Positions 44,695-53,753 of a stretch of DNA of 64,000 nt are shown one piece after another (position 1 is the first letter of the stretch; each line of letters opens with the position of its first letter). This DNA comes from Psychrobacter sp. UBA3962. Its GTDB lineage: Bacteria; Pseudomonadota; Gammaproteobacteria; Pseudomonadales; Moraxellaceae. The notes under the pieces are model-generated. The model worked only from the letters and a program-made list of their open reading frames with translations. It was not told where the DNA came from and searched no databases. The DNA lies in assembly GCF_002385225.1 (NCBI RefSeq), contig NZ_DGDC01000010.1, forward strand, positions 1-64,000, read 5' to 3'. The translations under genes were made by a program, and so were the position numbers.

Positions 44695-44939
44695 TTATGG
44701 AAACGAGAAAGGTGCCTGACCTCTTAAGTTTTCAGCACACCTATTTGCTGCGAATTATGCTGAGGAAGGTAGAAAGATAATATGTGCTGATAATTACATC
44801 ATATTCGCCTGCTTAATGAGTGATGTTTAATAAAAGAAGGTGTGCTATCAAATAGGAAAGTACGCATAGAGTAGGTGATATGAATAAAAGCTAAAGATTA
44901 GACGTTACTAACATCTTAAGCTTATTAGAATCATGCTCT

Positions 44940-46019
44940 TCAGCCTCTGAGATTCTGTAATAGTGCTGGATTAATGGTGCGTAATCGATTGCTTTTGTCA
45001 GGTGACCATACTAAATCATTATGCTCTATAGCGACTTGGTAAGCCCATCGGACTATAGTTTCAGAGCGTAGAATATTACTTATAAAGCCTAAAGATTTTC
45101 CTTCATTATTCATTAATTTACCGTAATCTTGGTTTCTAATTAACCAAGAGTCATAAAAGCGCTCTTCAGCAAGATAGTCGCGTTTACTGTTATTGCAACT
45201 ATGGTCTGCTAATACAAAGTTATGTAGGGTATCAATTTGGTATTTTGACCAAGGAATAAAATGGTCAACTTCCGGGGTGCCCTTGATCTGGTTATGGCAG
45301 TAGAAACAATATCCGTGCTGTATATCACTTAGTAATGGAACTAGCATATTTAAGCTCTGCCTTGATTGGTTAAACAAGAAGTAATATAGATCCAGATCCT
45401 CATTAAAATATTCTTGATTATGACGATTTTTACGTACGAATTCAGACCAGTACTGTTGGCATAGCTTGTTAATAATTTTACTGAATTTGGCTAAGCAGTA
45501 GGCAATACCAGGATTCAATTTAATCTCTTTCGATTTACTATCGTAGTGATACAAGAACTCTCTATGACTTTTATTCTCAGCACTTTGCAAATGCTTGGCT
45601 GGGTACGTCTTAATTGTACGAGCTATTTCCTTAAGAGTAGATTCCCATTTATACGTATTAAGGATACGGGCAGTATTAAGTTTTATCGTTTTAGCCTCTT
45701 TTTGTAGATCTAAAATGCAATTAATAACTTTAATCTGCCCTATAGTATTGCTTTGTCTTAAAATTGAATCAGGGTCTTGTTTTGAAAAGGGTAGAGCGTG
45801 TGTCCAATATAGATGTATAAACTGCTCAGCTATCTGTAGGTAGGACACAGAGTAGGTGCTATTGTCATCAATACCAGACTCAATTGCGAGGTTTGACAAT
45901 GATATTAGTAGAGCAAACTTATAAGTTGATGTGTAAGAGCTAGATTCTAGAAGCCATTGAATATTATTTAAGAATCCAATCTGAAAGTCTGCTGTGGGTC
46001 TATATAAATTATTACGCAT
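44940..46019 (-). CDS. HNH endonuclease domain protein
   Basis: This 359-residue protein carries a zinc-binding HNH nuclease motif in its last third: GYCFYC, then PEVDHFIPWS, the NFVLADHSCNNSKRD segment with its Asn/His, and two Cys pairs' worth of ligands. The N-terminal two thirds are helical and AT-rich in codons, with no family I can name. I prefer the ATG at 46019 over an in-frame GTG at 46034; neither has a strong ribosome site. It follows the methyltransferase gene on the same strand by 157-172 bases. A DNA-cutting role, perhaps in defence, is inference; other HNH proteins act in mobile elements. Confidence 0.72.
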   Translation of the reverse strand: MRNNLYRPTADFQIGFLNNIQWLLESSSYTSTYKFALLISLSNLAIESGIDDNSTYSVSYLQIAEQFIHLYWTHALPFSKQDPDSILRQSNTIGQIKVINCILDLQKEAKTIKLNTARILNTYKWESTLKEIARTIKTYPAKHLQSAENKSHREFLYHYDSKSKEIKLNPGIAYCLAKFSKIINKLCQQYWSEFVRKNRHNQEYFNEDLDLYYFLFNQSRQSLNMLVPLLSDIQHGYCFYCHNQIKGTPEVDHFIPWSKYQIDTLHNFVLADHSCNNSKRDYLAEERFYDSWLIRNQDYGKLMNNEGKSLGFISNILRSETIVRWAYQVAIEHNDLVWSPDKSNRLRTINPALLQNLRG

Positions 46020-46191
46020 ACAATTCTTGTCCACTCAAAACAAGGGTTATACGATCAAAAAGATATTTTTAACTTGTCGGAATTCAGATAGCATGAATAT
46101 AGGTTATGTGAGCTAGTAGTTTAGTTCTTAATATCAGATGATATCTAATTAAGGTACTTAGGTCATATCTAATCAGCTTAAATAAGTTGGC

Positions 46192-46827
46192 TCATTTACC
46201 TCGTTTTATTAACAAAACATTAAACCATTCAACTTCCCGCCCACCTTGTTGATCAGCACTAATCCAAGTCTTATAGTCTAAATAGGAATTAAAATTAATC
46301 AACTGCAGAGCCTCAACAAAACGTTCTTTATTCATATCGCAAAAGAAGCGGTCTCCCTCCCATCTTCCACTATCACCATGCTTAAATGAAGCGTACATAG
46401 TACCACCTGATACCAGTGTGTCCATTAAGTCTTCTAAAGTATTTGGTAATTCATTAAATGGCAGATGCAATAAAGAAGCGCAGGCCCAAATCCCGATGAA
46501 CTGATTCTGCCAACCCTGATGTTTAATATCTTTAAACTTTAGATGTCGCCAATTGATATTGCTTGCTGCATAGTACGCCTGATTTCTTTTAATAAGCTCT
46601 GAGCTGCCATCAATAGCAGTCACATTCGCTCCAAGGCTATTGGAAAACCAAAAGCTATCTCGACCAGAACCGCACCCGACATCCAAGATATGCTGTGGTA
46701 TCTTTATATCGGTAGGTAATTGACTAACAAAGGCATCGTATAAGGCATGCAGATCTATCTGTCTGGTTTGCTTTATATAAGCGTCGGCATGTTGATTATA
46801 AAAGCTTAATGTCGGGTTGTCTGTCAT
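46192..46827 (-). CDS. class I SAM-dependent methyltransferase
   Basis: This 211-residue methyltransferase has the SAM-binding motif I HILDVGCGSGRDSFWF, motif II-like VTAIDGSSELIKRN and motif IV-like IGIWACASLLHLPF. It resembles the TehB/UbiE-like small-molecule methyltransferase group; there is no DPPY or PC motif of DNA methyltransferases, so DNA modification is not supported. It lies between the HNH gene and the tRNA-Val gene on the minus strand. The substrate is unknown. Pairing with a nuclease gene is intriguing but may be accidental. Confidence 0.82.
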   Translation of the reverse strand: MTDNPTLSFYNQHADAYIKQTRQIDLHALYDAFVSQLPTDIKIPQHILDVGCGSGRDSFWFSNSLGANVTAIDGSSELIKRNQAYYAASNINWRHLKFKDIKHQGWQNQFIGIWACASLLHLPFNELPNTLEDLMDTLVSGGTMYASFKHGDSGRWEGDRFFCDMNKERFVEALQLINFNSYLDYKTWISADQQGGREVEWFNVLLIKRGK

Positions 46828-47025
46828 GTATATTCATCTTTCAAAATGTACTCTCATCTTACTTGGTTAGTTGTCATGTTTGAATAGGTTCTTGTTTAAA
46901 TAAACCATACAGCACGTAATGTTTGGAGTAATTTTGGCGTAAATATTTGTCTGAACTACGGCATTTTTGAACGAAATAAGTATATTAAGCACATCTTACA
47001 AGGTCATACAAAAAGCTCAGGCATT

Positions 47026-47058
47026 AAAAAACCCCCGTAAACACTGAGTTTCGGGGGC
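47026..47058 (-). terminator. tRNA-Val terminator
   Basis: A CCCCCG/CGGGGG stem (47052-47057 pairing with 47032-47037) is followed on the minus strand by a run of six Ts (47031-47026), just past the 3' end of the tRNA gene. Confidence 0.85.
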
Positions 47059-47065
47059 TGAATCT

Positions 47066-47142
<77 letters not shown>

Positions 47143-47230
47143 ATTGAGGTGATGTATTTTAGCAAGTTTATTTTGTTTTGCAAGCTTTTATTTACATAAA
47201 ATATTAACCCACCGGGCTAAAGAACCAAAC

Positions 47231-47971
47231 TTAATTGTGCGTATTTAAATATTCAATAAGTGGCTTAATACCGCTGTCTGCGACTCCGATTTCTTGAGCC
47301 ACCAGACGACCTTGCTTATCCAATATAGAAATCAAGTTTGAGTGATTGATATCACCATTATCCGCAAACTGATACTTGATGTTTAAAGTATTGGCCAGCA
47401 TGCGGGTAGTAGCTTCATCGCTACGAATTAAGCGCCAGTTGTCACCTAAATCATTGTGTTCGGCATAGTTATTCATCACCGTGACCGTATCACGTTCAGT
47501 GTCCAAAGTGGCTAAGACAAACTCAGTGTCGGCTCTTGCCTCATCGGTCATCTCTTTCTCGATTTGTTTCATACCACGCACTAGGATAGGGCAGGTGTGC
47601 TGACAGCTGGTATAGGCCATGACCACCACTTGATTTTTACCTGTCAGATCTTCCAGCTCAAATTTATTGCCTCTGTGATCTGTCCATTCTCCGCCTACCT
47701 GATAGATTGAATAGTCTTGCCCCAAGGCTTCAGCAGGCTCATGTGAGTTCATGTCTTCATGGTTCATGTTGCTATGGTCACCCTCTTGATGAGACATAGC
47801 TTCATGCTGGCCTTCAGCCTGGTGCGTAGACTGTGGCTGATCGGAATCTGATTGACTACAAGCAATAGCAGTTAGGGACAAGCTGGCTACCAAAGCTGTT
47901 TTCAATACAGCTGACAGAGAGAGTGATAGTAAGCTGCGAGACGAAGAGGGCGAAGAAAGATGTGTTTTCAT
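47231..47971 (-). CDS. SCO1/SenC family copper lipoprotein
   Basis: This 246-residue SCO1/SenC-family protein is exported as a lipoprotein (TAIAC, Cys38). The thioredoxin-like body has the copper-binding CxxxC pair, Cys123 and Cys127 in SCQHTCPIL, and the partner His in DINHSNLI. SCO proteins deliver copper to cytochrome oxidase or nitrite reductase. Between lipobox and body lies a His- and Met-rich segment (about residues 50-78; six or more His and several Met), which is a likely extra copper-binding tail. It is the last gene of the nirK-nirV group, which suggests copper loading of NirK. Confidence 0.87.
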   Translation of the reverse strand: MKTHLSSPSSSRSLLSLSLSAVLKTALVASLSLTAIACSQSDSDQPQSTHQAEGQHEAMSHQEGDHSNMNHEDMNSHEPAEALGQDYSIYQVGGEWTDHRGNKFELEDLTGKNQVVVMAYTSCQHTCPILVRGMKQIEKEMTDEARADTEFVLATLDTERDTVTVMNNYAEHNDLGDNWRLIRSDEATTRMLANTLNIKYQFADNGDINHSNLISILDKQGRLVAQEIGVADSGIKPLIEYLNTHN

Positions 47972-48013
47972 AATAAATTCCTAATTAGCATATAAGCCAT
48001 TACTTCGCTTAAC

Positions 48014-48889
48014 TTAATAGCGAGCACAGCGGAAGCCAAGACTACTAACTGTATATTTCGCTTCTAGGCTAGAGCGAAAACCATATCGCATAAATGCTGC
48101 GTAATCACTTGGGTCAACGGCGCCAGCGGCTCCAGAACCACAAAACATTTGTTGATTTAAATTGCTATCTGAGCGTGATTCGCCCGTTACTAAGCTGTTA
48201 TTAAAATTCTCTGTCCACTCCCAAATTAGTCCATGCATGTCCTTAACGCCCCAATAATTGGCTGGGCTTTGACCTACTTTAGCCAACTTTTGGTTGCTGC
48301 CAGCAGACTTGCTATACCAGTCGAGAATACGCTGATTATAGCCAGGTTCTAAGCTACCATTTTTGTTGGTTTCTGAGGCTTGAGCCACATATTCCCATTG
48401 CTCTACAGTAGGTAATCGTTTGTTCTGAGCTCTGCAGTATTGATTGGCAGCATACCAAGATACATTGACCACGGGTTTATCAAAGTCAACAATTCTAGGG
48501 GTGTAACCTTTTGAAGCTTTTAACCAGTGCTTTAGATAGCCTTTATCAGCAAATATGGGGGCAATAGCTTGCTTTTGATACTTGGGGTTTTGTTTCAAAA
48601 ACTTGTAATACTGAATGTTGGTAACCGGTAATTCATCTATTTTGAATTTGTCTACTTTGACATAAGGAGAGTTTTTACTCAGATATAAAGGCCGGTAGAC
48701 CCCAGCCTCAATAGTGAGCTCTTTGGCCTGTGCTGTAGATATTATTAAACCCATATCCGCGCCGAAGCTAAAGGCTGACGCTATTAATAGCCATAGTAAT
48801 GGTCTAGAGACGTTGTGCTTTAAAGTAGTTGTTTTTAAAGAACCTGTCTTTAAAGTACATGGCTTTTTTGCAGTAACCTTAAATATCAT
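48014..48889 (-). CDS. nirV: NirV-like formylglycine-generating-enzyme family protein
   Basis: This 291-residue protein has the FGE-sulfatase fold typical of NirV: KVDKFKIDELPVTNIQYYKF early, PVVNVSWYAANQYCRAQNKRLPTVEQWEYVAQA in the middle (quoted by its parts: VSWYAANQYC, RLPTVEQWEY), GLIWEWTENF, and the end GFRCARY. A membrane-targeting hydrophobic segment (about residues 29-47) follows a basic leader, so it is exported. The ATG at 48889 is chosen over a GTG at 48901. NirV is found next to copper nitrite reductase genes, but its molecular role is unsettled. It lies downstream of nirK across a 183-base gap holding a strong hairpin. Confidence 0.85.
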   Translation of the reverse strand: MIFKVTAKKPCTLKTGSLKTTTLKHNVSRPLLWLLIASAFSFGADMGLIISTAQAKELTIEAGVYRPLYLSKNSPYVKVDKFKIDELPVTNIQYYKFLKQNPKYQKQAIAPIFADKGYLKHWLKASKGYTPRIVDFDKPVVNVSWYAANQYCRAQNKRLPTVEQWEYVAQASETNKNGSLEPGYNQRILDWYSKSAGSNQKLAKVGQSPANYWGVKDMHGLIWEWTENFNNSLVTGESRSDSNLNQQMFCGSGAAGAVDPSDYAAFMRYGFRSSLEAKYTVSSLGFRCARY

Positions 48890-48951
48890 GATTAATCTCA
48901 CTTATTTATGAGGCAATAAAGAAGGCGATGAACGATTTGGTTAACTTAAGA

Positions 48952-48982
48952 ACGGTATCAGGCTTATGAAGCCTAATACCGT
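48952..48982 (-). other. intercistronic hairpin between nirK and nirV
   Basis: ACGGTATCAGGCTT and AAGCCTAATACCGT pair over 14 positions (one mismatch) around a 3-base loop. No T run follows on either strand, so it is not a standard terminator. It may protect the upstream nirK mRNA end or tune nirV expression. Confidence 0.55.
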
Positions 48983-49072
48983 ATTGAGCTTAGTGGCTTA
49001 TAGTAAGGTTATATTTTTTATAGTTTTTATTAATTACCACTAAGCTTCAATCTGCTAACTAAAGAGTGTGGA

Positions 49073-50593
49073 TTACTTGCGAGCAGCCACATCTTCTGGG
49101 GTGATTTCACCCCCTTTATTACCCCAACTGTTCAAGATATAAGTCACAACGTTGGCAGTTTTTTCATCATCTAAATTAACAGCTGGCATGACGCTATCAT
49201 ATACCTCACCATTAACTGTGATCTTACCGCTTAAGCCATTGTGGATAGCATCAATAGCACGATTAGGATCTGCATTTAGATAGTCTGATTTGGCCAATGG
49301 TGGGAAGGCTTTAGGCACCCCACTACCATCAGGTTGGTGACAAGCGGCACAGTTACTGGCATAAACAGACTCACCCATTTTGATACGCTCTTGTAGGTTC
49401 TTAGCTGTAACTTTAGGTTTTGGCGTATTATTATTGCCAATACTTTGTGTTGCCGATCCCTCTGGTAGATAGACACGCTCTCTGACTTTTCCAGAATAAA
49501 TTTTCTTATCCTCTGAGCCCTCTACTTCAAGAATACCTAGAGCCCCTTTGTTGAATGCTCGGAAGATAGAGTGGTCTACTAAGACGTATTCACCAGGGAC
49601 ATCAAGTTTAAACTCAGTGATTGCAGCACCACCAGCTGGGATAAGGGTAGTTTGTACATTCTGGTTTTCAGCTGAGCCACCTTCCATATTTACTTTGTCA
49701 AATATCTCGCCAATGACATGGAACGAGGATATTAGGTTAGGGCCACCGTTGCCGACGAACAACCGCACAGTTTCACCCACTTTAGCTTTTAATGAGTTCT
49801 CACCGGTTAAGGCACCTACAGAACCGTTAAAGACTACGTAATCAGCGTCTTCTTTAACTGCTTTTTCCATATCGAAGGGTTGTAATCCTTTATCTCCATA
49901 GTTACCTTTGGTGTAGAAGTCACCTTGCATCACGTAGAACTCTTTATCGACTTTAGGCAGACCTTCTTCAGGTTCGACCAATATCAAGCCATACATACCA
50001 TTGGCAATGTGCATCCCTACTGGGGCTACTGCACAGTGATAAACGTATAGACCCGGTTTTAAGGCTTTGAAGTTAAACTCTGAAGTATGACCTGGAGAAG
50101 TGAACGAGGAAGCGGCACCACCCCCTGGTCCAGTGACAGCATGTAAGTCGATGTTATGAGGCATTTTTGAGTCAGGGTGGTTAGACAGATGGAACTCAAT
50201 TTCATCCCCTTCACGAACCCTAATAAAGCTACCAGGTACAGTACCGTCAAAAGTCCAAAAGTTGTACTCGACGCCATCAGCTAAGCGCATGACCTTTTCG
50301 ACAGTTTCCATTTTTACCACAACTTTAGCAGGATAATCTCTGTCGATTGGGGGAGGAACCTCGGGAGCTGAAGTTAAGATAGCGTCTATAACTGGCAATT
50401 CACCTTGTTGCTTGGATTGATCTTGAGCAGACTCGTTAGTCGCTGTAGCAGAGGCTTGGTTGTTATTATCGTTTGCAGCTTTATCATTACAGCCAACTAT
50501 ACCAACTGTACCCATAGCAAGTAAGCAAGCCAATGCCAGTTTCGAGTATAGATGCGGCTTTTTGGAAGATAGATGTAAATTTGAGATTTGCAT
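49073..50593 (-). CDS. nirK: copper nitrite reductase (AniA/NirK) with fused cytochrome c
   Basis: This 506-residue lipoprotein nitrite reductase converts nitrite to NO in the periplasm. The lipobox ends at Cys35. Type 1 copper ligands are His146, Cys187, His195 and Met200, and type 2 ligands are His151, His186 and His341. Catalytic Asp149 and His292 are also present. A C-terminal cytochrome c domain carries CAACH (Cys415, Cys418, His419) and a likely heme ligand Met469, giving a built-in electron donor. The ATG at 50593 is used; it has GGAGAG 5 bases before it, while the TTG at 50614 does not. The promoter region contains a perfect NsrR-like palindrome. Confidence 0.95.
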   Translation of the reverse strand: MQISNLHLSSKKPHLYSKLALACLLAMGTVGIVGCNDKAANDNNNQASATATNESAQDQSKQQGELPVIDAILTSAPEVPPPIDRDYPAKVVVKMETVEKVMRLADGVEYNFWTFDGTVPGSFIRVREGDEIEFHLSNHPDSKMPHNIDLHAVTGPGGGAASSFTSPGHTSEFNFKALKPGLYVYHCAVAPVGMHIANGMYGLILVEPEEGLPKVDKEFYVMQGDFYTKGNYGDKGLQPFDMEKAVKEDADYVVFNGSVGALTGENSLKAKVGETVRLFVGNGGPNLISSFHVIGEIFDKVNMEGGSAENQNVQTTLIPAGGAAITEFKLDVPGEYVLVDHSIFRAFNKGALGILEVEGSEDKKIYSGKVRERVYLPEGSATQSIGNNNTPKPKVTAKNLQERIKMGESVYASNCAACHQPDGSGVPKAFPPLAKSDYLNADPNRAIDAIHNGLSGKITVNGEVYDSVMPAVNLDDEKTANVVTYILNSWGNKGGEITPEDVAARK

Positions 50594-50634
50594 AATGCTC
50601 TCCGAAGAATTCAAATAACTACGTTATAACACTA

Positions 50635-50671
50635 AATCTCAAACATTCATTTTAAATGAATGTTTGAGATT
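50635..50671. promoter_or_regulatory. 37-bp perfect palindrome with NsrR-like core, nirK promoter
   Basis: Two 18-base arms (AATCTCAAACATTCATTT and its exact complement) flank a single T at 50653. The core ACATTCATTTTAAATGAATGT matches the NsrR operator pattern. It lies 42-78 bases before the nirK start. NO-sensing repression of nirK, as described for aniA in Neisseria, is the likely role. Confidence 0.8.
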
Positions 50672-50818
50672 GTGCGACTCTCTTCTCACGGATTTTTTAA
50701 CTTTTAATAAACTACTAAGTCTAAATTTACCTCAAAACTGGCATGAAAAATGTATCTAAGCTTATTGCTTTTTATAAACAATAATTATTATCAATCAAGC
50801 AAATAATTGACGTTTTTT

Positions 50819-51358
50819 TTAATCTTCAATGGCAATACTAGGACTAGTAAATGAAAAAGCCTTATTGCTAAAAGTACCGATCATAATGGTTTCAATCAAA
50901 GGCGAGACATTTTTTGCTTCGCTTTCAACCGCCACCACGAAGTTCGCGCCATCTCCTCCAGTGTCATCCATTTTTTCAACAATGTAGTTAAGTGTGCCCA
51001 TGGGAGGCAGCTCGATAGACTTTGTCAAATAAGGTCGGACATACTCGCCATGAGTATTGTAATAATCGATTTTAGTGACGTAGAGACTGTTATTTAAGCT
51101 AGTATTTCGAATACTTAAAGTGGCTGACAGCATAATCTTTGGGCTGTCTTCATCCCCATAAATATTGGAATAGACCGGTACATAAAATAGCTGATAATAG
51201 GGCATATTTCCCGAAGGAACTTGGTCCACCTCCAGCTCTTTTATAGGATCTTTGTGCTCAGTACTATATAAAATATTGGGGTCTTTTTCGGGAGGGTTGC
51301 AAGCGGTAAGACCCACAGTAGCCAGTAACGAGATGCCCAACAGTAGCGATGTTTTCAT
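50819..51358 (-). CDS. DUF3124 lipoprotein
   Basis: This 179-residue exported lipoprotein (lipobox LTAC) is of the DUF3124 family, recognised from the YYQLFYVPVYSNIYGD stretch and the later LPPMGTLNYIVE segment. A beta-rich body without catalytic motifs is seen. The ATG at 51358 has AAGGAGAC 2-4 bases before it; the upstream in-frame GTG at 51376 does not. It is 41 bases after the ktrB stop, so it belongs to the ktrA-ktrB transcript. Function is unknown; a link to K+ uptake is inferred from position only. Confidence 0.8.
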   Translation of the reverse strand: MKTSLLLGISLLATVGLTACNPPEKDPNILYSTEHKDPIKELEVDQVPSGNMPYYQLFYVPVYSNIYGDEDSPKIMLSATLSIRNTSLNNSLYVTKIDYYNTHGEYVRPYLTKSIELPPMGTLNYIVEKMDDTGGDGANFVVAVESEAKNVSPLIETIMIGTFSNKAFSFTSPSIAIED

Positions 51359-51399
51359 AAGTCTCCTTTTAAACACAGGGTAGAGTACGGGCAGGTTGA

Positions 51400-52725
51400 T
51401 TAACCCACCAATACATTGGTTTCAGGATAATGAACTCTTGAGCTTTTTGGCATGGCAATTAAATAAGCCAAGGTCAAAGGTCCCACCCGTCCGGCAAACA
51501 TCATAAACATAATAACAATCTCACCCGTTTGGCTAAGTTTAGAGGTTAAGCCCCGAGTTAGGCCCACAGTGCTCAAGGCAGAAACCACTTCAAACAGCAC
51601 GTCATCTAAAGGGTGATCGGCCTCTACAATAGACAGTACAAAGACGCTTAAAAAAATGAGCATCATGGTAATGCTAATTAAAGCCAGTGATTTTCTGACC
51701 AAGCGATCTGGAATACGACGTTTAAAGATAATCACATGGTCGCGCTGACGCAAGAAGGCCCAAGTGGTCAAAATCAAAATCACAAAAGTACCGATTTTAA
51801 TGCCACTGGCCGTAGATAGAGAGCCACCCCCAATAAACATTAAAAACATAGTCAGTAGGGTGCTGGCATCGGTTAGCTGTTCAATAGGAATGGTGTTAAA
51901 CCCAGCCGTTCTTGGGGTAATGGCTTGAAACCAAGCTGCCGTCAGCTGATTGCTAAAGCTTAAGTGGCCCAAGGTATTGGGATTGGTGCGCTCTAATAGC
52001 CAAAACAGCACAAAGGCCACAAGATTCAATACCAAAGTCGTGCCAACCACAACCTTAGTATTGACGCTTACTTTGCGCCAACTGCGATGATCGATAATAT
52101 CTTTTATGACGATAAAGCCTAAGCCACCCACGATAATTAGGCTTGTGATAATGAAGTTAATGGATTTATTATCAATATAGGGGGTTAAATTGTCACTGGT
52201 CAAAGCAAAGCCTGCATTATTAAAGGCTGAGACAGTATAAAAGAAGCCGGCATATAAAGCTTCTGATGGGGGCATGTCTTGCAAAAAAGCAATGCTTAAG
52301 GCAATAAATCCTATTAATTCTACCGATAAAGCAATGGTAATAACCGATTTGGCCGTGGTAGTAATATTGCCAAAGCTGGTCTCGGCAAAAGCTTCTCGAG
52401 CAATCTTCTGACCGACGATATTTAACCGCCGCTGTAAGCTAATAAAGGCAAAAACAGCAAAGGTCATAAAACCAAGCCCGCCTAACTGAATCAGCATGGC
52501 AATAACGACTTGACCCAGCCGCGTGAAGTTAGCGGTATCCACAACGGACAATCCAGTGACCGTAACTGCAGAGGTGGCGGTAAAAGCGGCCTGCAGCCAA
52601 GAGACGGAGTCAATGGTGGCTACAGGCAACTTAAGTAAACAGGTGCCTAGAGTGATAAGAAATAAAAAGCCTGCCGCTAAGATGGCTGGGGGTGACGACA
52701 AGAATTTGGCTGACTTTGATGGCAT
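51400..52725 (-). CDS. ktrB: KtrB-type K+ transporter membrane subunit
   Basis: This 441-residue membrane protein of the Trk/Ktr/HKT family has eight membrane helices and four pore repeats. The selectivity-filter segments are visible: ATSAVTVTGLS, SAFNNAGF, TPRTAGFNT and STVGLTRGLT. The gating-loop motif GGGSLSTASGIK is present. Ktr systems take up K+ coupled to Na+ and are controlled by KtrA. The gene lies 91 bases after ktrA. Together with NhaP2 in this window it gives K+ uptake and export. Confidence 0.93.
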   Translation of the reverse strand: MPSKSAKFLSSPPAILAAGFLFLITLGTCLLKLPVATIDSVSWLQAAFTATSAVTVTGLSVVDTANFTRLGQVVIAMLIQLGGLGFMTFAVFAFISLQRRLNIVGQKIAREAFAETSFGNITTTAKSVITIALSVELIGFIALSIAFLQDMPPSEALYAGFFYTVSAFNNAGFALTSDNLTPYIDNKSINFIITSLIIVGGLGFIVIKDIIDHRSWRKVSVNTKVVVGTTLVLNLVAFVLFWLLERTNPNTLGHLSFSNQLTAAWFQAITPRTAGFNTIPIEQLTDASTLLTMFLMFIGGGSLSTASGIKIGTFVILILTTWAFLRQRDHVIIFKRRIPDRLVRKSLALISITMMLIFLSVFVLSIVEADHPLDDVLFEVVSALSTVGLTRGLTSKLSQTGEIVIMFMMFAGRVGPLTLAYLIAMPKSSRVHYPETNVLVG

Positions 52726-52816
52726 AGGGCTGTTGAGACCTTAGTTATTTTATAGGGTCATATTTTGGTTCTGCATAAGTCCGAGCTAACTTAGCCTTTA
52801 ACTTATTAGGGGACTT

Positions 52817-53470
52817 TTAGCTTTGAATAAATGACTTCGCAAGGTACTTAAGATCCTTGACCAGACCGGTATATAACACTCGGTCAGGGTATTGAATTAT
52901 AGTGTCACTATTAAAGTCACGTAATATTTCATTGTTGCGGATAATCAGCAGTAAAGAGGTGTCTGGATGCCGGCTTTTAATTTTGCCGACACTAATAGGA
53001 CGCACGTTTTGGGGCACATCAATGCGTACCACAAACTCTTCATTACCGAGCGCCAAATACTGCTTCATCATAGGGTAGGCCATGGCCTGTGCAATACGAA
53101 TACCCATGTCCTGTTCAGGGTGAATAATATTCTCTACCCCTAAACTGTGCAAAATATCATGGTGAGCATCTGTTTTGGCTTTTACCCATAAGTTCTTTGC
53201 GGGCAATTTAATGAGGTTTAAAGTACATAACAAGCTGGCTTCCAAGTCTTCACCAATGCTGACGATCACTCCGTCAAACTGGCTTAAATTCAACTCTTTT
53301 AAAGTTTCAATATCGGTAGCATCTGCAATAACCGAGTGACTTAAGATATCACTCACCTTATTAACTTCTTGCTCATCCATATCGATGCCAAGAACTTCAT
53401 TGCCTTGGCTTTGCAATTCAAAAGCACAAGCTCTACCAAACACACCGAGTCCAATCACTGCAAATTGCAT
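52817..53470 (-). CDS. ktrA: KtrA-type RCK regulatory subunit of K+ transporter
   Basis: This 217-residue cytosolic protein controls the KtrB channel. The RCK_N Rossmann domain begins with FAVIGLGVFGRACA (GxGxxG) followed by the ribose-binding Asp in VLGIDMDEQEV. A TrkA_C domain follows at about residues 140-217. Such rings bind ATP or ADP to gate potassium uptake. It is the first gene of the ktrA-ktrB-DUF3124 set, transcribed leftward from a gap shared with the proS terminator. Confidence 0.92.
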   Translation of the reverse strand: MQFAVIGLGVFGRACAFELQSQGNEVLGIDMDEQEVNKVSDILSHSVIADATDIETLKELNLSQFDGVIVSIGEDLEASLLCTLNLIKLPAKNLWVKAKTDAHHDILHSLGVENIIHPEQDMGIRIAQAMAYPMMKQYLALGNEEFVVRIDVPQNVRPISVGKIKSRHPDTSLLLIIRNNEILRDFNSDTIIQYPDRVLYTGLVKDLKYLAKSFIQS

Positions 53471-53663
53471 GTATAACCTCTACGTAAATAATCCTATTAA
53501 CCCAGATAGCAACCCGCGTTATCACTGCTCAAAGGTTAAGATAATCAATATGGGTTAAGATAATTTTAAATCTTAATTGATATTGTTAAACTAAAAGCCA
53601 ATTATACTCCTTAAAAATAGAAATAAGAAAAGCTCGATAACCAAAAAGTATTAAAAGATACAA

Positions 53664-53697
53664 AAAAAGAGACCCTCAAATTTGAGAGTCTCTTTTT
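53664..53697. terminator. proS terminator (bidirectional form)
   Basis: AGAGAC and GTCTCT arms with inner CTCAAA/TTTGAG pairing form a long stem around 53669-53694, flanked by A and T runs. It can end leftward proS transcription before ktrA. Confidence 0.85.
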
Positions 53698-53753
53698 ATA
53701 AGTCAGGGCTTTAATCAGTTTGTTTTAATAGCTTTAACTGGTAGCTGATTAGA

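Noticed and set aside
46192..46827. DNA methyltransferase of a restriction-modification system with the HNH gene
   Set aside because: The protein lacks DPPY/NPPY and PC catalytic motifs and looks like a small-molecule methyltransferase.
50780..50805. FNR-like site upstream of nirK (TTGATTGATAATAA on the minus strand)
   Set aside because: Two mismatches in the right half and a long distance from the nirK start; not strong enough to list.
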